A stretch of DNA of 35,301 bases from Eubacterium sp. (GTDB lineage: Bacteria > Bacillota > Clostridia > Lachnospirales > Lachnospiraceae). Both the position numbers and the translations under genes were made by a program. The notes under the pieces were generated by a model. That model saw only the letters and a program-made list of their open reading frames with translations. It was not told the origin of the DNA and made no database searches. Location of the stretch: assembly GCA_017433295.1 (NCBI GenBank), contig JAFRHL010000047.1:1-35301 (forward strand), given 5' to 3'. Position 1 is the stretch's first letter. Every line of letters begins with the position of its first letter. Shown here in pieces: positions 33,668-35,301 of the stretch.

Positions 33668-35206
33668 TCAGCCGCAATATACCGTTCTGCCTTCCTTTAC
33701 AGTCCTGACCACCCGGATATCCTTAATGGCATCCGGAGCGGCTTCATAGGGGCTTTTCGAAAGAATGGTCAGATCACCCAGCTTGCCGGCTTCAATCGTC
33801 CCCTTCTTTTTCTCTTCAAAGGCGCTGTAGGCCCCGTCGATGGTAAACATCCGCAGTGCCTGATAGACACTGATCCTGTGCTCCGGATAGGGGTGATTGA
33901 CCGCTGCATGGATACCCAGCAGGGCATCTATGGGGGTCACATTGGAATCCGATCCGCCCGCCAGCACTGCACCGTAATCCAGGAACTTTTTATTGGGATA
34001 GGCTCTCCTCTCCCTCTCCGGGCCGGTGCGGATCTGATAAACACTTCCCGGGCCTCCCCTCAGATAACTGAAGGAGGGCTGGGTAGATATAATGATCTTA
34101 TTCTTTACCGCCCGCTCAATATCCCTGTCATCACAGAATCCAAAATGTTCGATACGAAATCTGGCATCCTCCCAGGGACAGCCGGCATATGCCTCCTCGT
34201 AGCAGTCGATGACATGACGGATAGCTTTCTGCCCAATGGCATGGAAACCGCATTGTATATGATTCTTCAATGCCTTGCCGATCCATTCTGTCATAAAAGC
34301 TTTGTCCAGGTACATGAGGCCGCAGGTGGACGGGTCATCCGCATAGGGTTCATCAAAGGCAGCGGTCCTGGATCCGATGGAGCCGTCAGACAGATTATCC
34401 GTGCCAACCCTGTCATAGCCTCTTTCTATCACCTGGTCCAGATCAAGGGTATCCCAGTAGATCACAAAATCCACATCCGTCTTCCCCTTTAGAGATTCAA
34501 AAACATCGATGTCTTTGTCGGAGAACATTTCCCCGCCCTCCATGGCGTGGATGGTAGTGATTCCCTTTTTAAGAGCCTCCTTTTCCACATTGCGTATGGC
34601 TGTCTCTCTCTGGGCATCTGTCATGGAATCATTAAAATAACCCCGCACAACCTTATTGGCTTCTTCATGCATACGGCCGTTGGGTTTTCCGTCCTCTCCC
34701 CGGCAAAGGCCCTTCTCCTTTCCGGTTAGACCGATTTCCTCGTATGCCTTCCGGTTCACCAGAGTATAGTGGAGACCGCGGTCCAGGATATAAACACCTC
34801 TGTCCGGGAAAATGCCGGAAAGCTCCGCCAGGGTGGGCGGCCGTTTCTCCGCAAGCCTGGATTCATCAAGACGGACCCCGCAGACCCAGCCCTCATCATG
34901 CCGTTTTCCTTCCTCTGCCAGGGCTTCAAGCACCTCCTTTACGGAAGCGCAGTCGTAAAGATCCACCCCCACCATGGCCATTCCGGTGCCCATGACATGG
35001 GCATGGCAGTCATGAAGGCCGGGCAGGACGCAGCAGCCATTCAGGTCAGTTATTTCGATCCCTTTTTCCTTTGCCAGAGCAGCTGTCTCCTTTGAGTCAC
35101 CGACAAAAGTAATCACTCCGTCTTCGATCAATATGCCCTCCGCCCTGGCAGCTTCATCGGTCATTGTGATGACCTCCGCATTGATCCATGCACTATTACT
35201 TCCCAT
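33668..35206 (-). CDS. Amidohydrolase of the YtcJ type
   Basis: 512 residues from ATG 35206, with GAGGAGG 6 nt upstream; the open frame continues to 35272 but that part is only a REP-like repeat. Metal-dependent hydrolase fold (amidohydrolase family 3): LPGLHDCHAHV gives the HxH pair (His68, His70), IEHFGFCDDRD gives a further metal His, and AGGSDSNVTPIDALLGIHAA gives the conserved Asp near the C-end; GTIEAGKLGDLTIL closes the beta-sandwich domain. Relatives cleave amides, formamides or imidic rings; the substrate here is unknown. It is the first gene seen in the long - strand run. Confidence 0.88.
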   Translation of the reverse strand: MGSNSAWINAEVITMTDEAARAEGILIEDGVITFVGDSKETAALAKEKGIEITDLNGCCVLPGLHDCHAHVMGTGMAMVGVDLYDCASVKEVLEALAEEGKRHDEGWVCGVRLDESRLAEKRPPTLAELSGIFPDRGVYILDRGLHYTLVNRKAYEEIGLTGKEKGLCRGEDGKPNGRMHEEANKVVRGYFNDSMTDAQRETAIRNVEKEALKKGITTIHAMEGGEMFSDKDIDVFESLKGKTDVDFVIYWDTLDLDQVIERGYDRVGTDNLSDGSIGSRTAAFDEPYADDPSTCGLMYLDKAFMTEWIGKALKNHIQCGFHAIGQKAIRHVIDCYEEAYAGCPWEDARFRIEHFGFCDDRDIERAVKNKIIISTQPSFSYLRGGPGSVYQIRTGPERERRAYPNKKFLDYGAVLAGGSDSNVTPIDALLGIHAAVNHPYPEHRISVYQALRMFTIDGAYSAFEEKKKGTIEAGKLGDLTILSKSPYEAAPDAIKDIRVVRTVKEGRTVYCG

Positions 35207-35232
35207 GTAACACCTCCTCACGGGAGAAAGGG

Positions 35233-35261
35233 GGGAGACAGGGGACGGTTCTCTGTCTCCC
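35233..35261. repeat. REP-like hairpin, copy 3
   Basis: GGGAGACAG (35233-35241) and CTGTCTCCC (35253-35261) around the same GGGACGGTTCT centre as the other two copies. It lies 27 nt upstream of the amidohydrolase start codon. No clear promoter is visible between it and the window end. Confidence 0.85.
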
Positions 35262-35301
35262 TCCACCCTCATCTGACTGATATCAGAAAATTTTTATTCT
35301 G

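Noticed and set aside
35207-35272. 22-codon N-terminal extension of the amidohydrolase
   Set aside because: It is mostly the REP-like hairpin; the ATG at 35206 has a strong ribosome site.

Overview
The window looks like chromosomal DNA from an anaerobic, low-to-mid-GC member of the Clostridia, most likely a Lachnospiraceae-type gut bacterium. This is inferred from gene style only: Gram-positive LPxTG surface protein and signal peptidases, strong AGGAGG ribosome sites, sigma-A promoters close to TTGACA-N17-TATAAT, a FeoA-FeoB fusion, MetY, a CheB/CheR hybrid kinase and a MOSC-MogA fusion. There are no rRNA, tRNA or CRISPR loci, and no complete transposase gene.

Layout. (1) 1-69 is the 3' end of a + strand gene with its terminator. 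(2) 265-9359, all on the - strand, is a cell-surface module: a perfect-consensus promoter, signal peptidase I, a small coiled-coil protein, a second signal peptidase I, then a separately promoted 2347-residue LPESG-anchored adhesin or pilin-like protein with fibro-slime and Cna-B/SpaA-type domains. No sortase is present in the window. (3) 9658-14013 holds a STAS protein, a divergent glycerol-3-phosphate dehydrogenase (GpsA-like) gene, a divergently transcribed LacI-family regulator with a cluster of ATTAATCAA palindromes, and MetY convergent with the regulator. (4) 14043-21304 (- strand) runs from a large CheB-CheR-PAS-histidine kinase-receiver protein through an Hpt protein and a shortened membrane protein to a FeoA-FeoB iron transporter. 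(5) 21305-21728 contains a very highly structured 196-bp inverted-repeat element flanked by a 7-bp direct repeat. It lies between the hybrid kinase and a divergent + strand protein that looks like a dead histidine kinase with an intact receiver. (6) 23732-35206 (- strand) is one long colinear run: amidohydrolase, glycerol kinase, HAD phosphatase, molybdopterin-binding protein, MoaC, MoaA, MOSC-MogA, MoeA, ModA, ModB, ModC, ending in a strong terminator.

How the genes work together. The last block makes molybdenum cofactor (MoaA/MoaC make cPMP; MogA/MoeA adenylate the pterin and insert the metal; the MOSC protein may act on cofactor sulfur) and imports molybdate (ModABC). Molybdopterin synthase (MoaD/MoaE) and any molybdoenzyme are not in view. 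The two kinase-like proteins and the Hpt protein form a plausible phosphorelay with both catalytic and non-catalytic members.

The less ordinary signals are the structured element at 21347-21542, the pseudokinase beside it, three copies of one REP-like hairpin in the amidohydrolase/glpK/HAD stretch (one of which encodes the C-terminus of the HAD protein), an 18-bp minisatellite in frame inside moaA, and the LacI-site cluster between gpsA and its divergent regulator. All calls rest on reading the sequence and on family knowledge; no database search was run.
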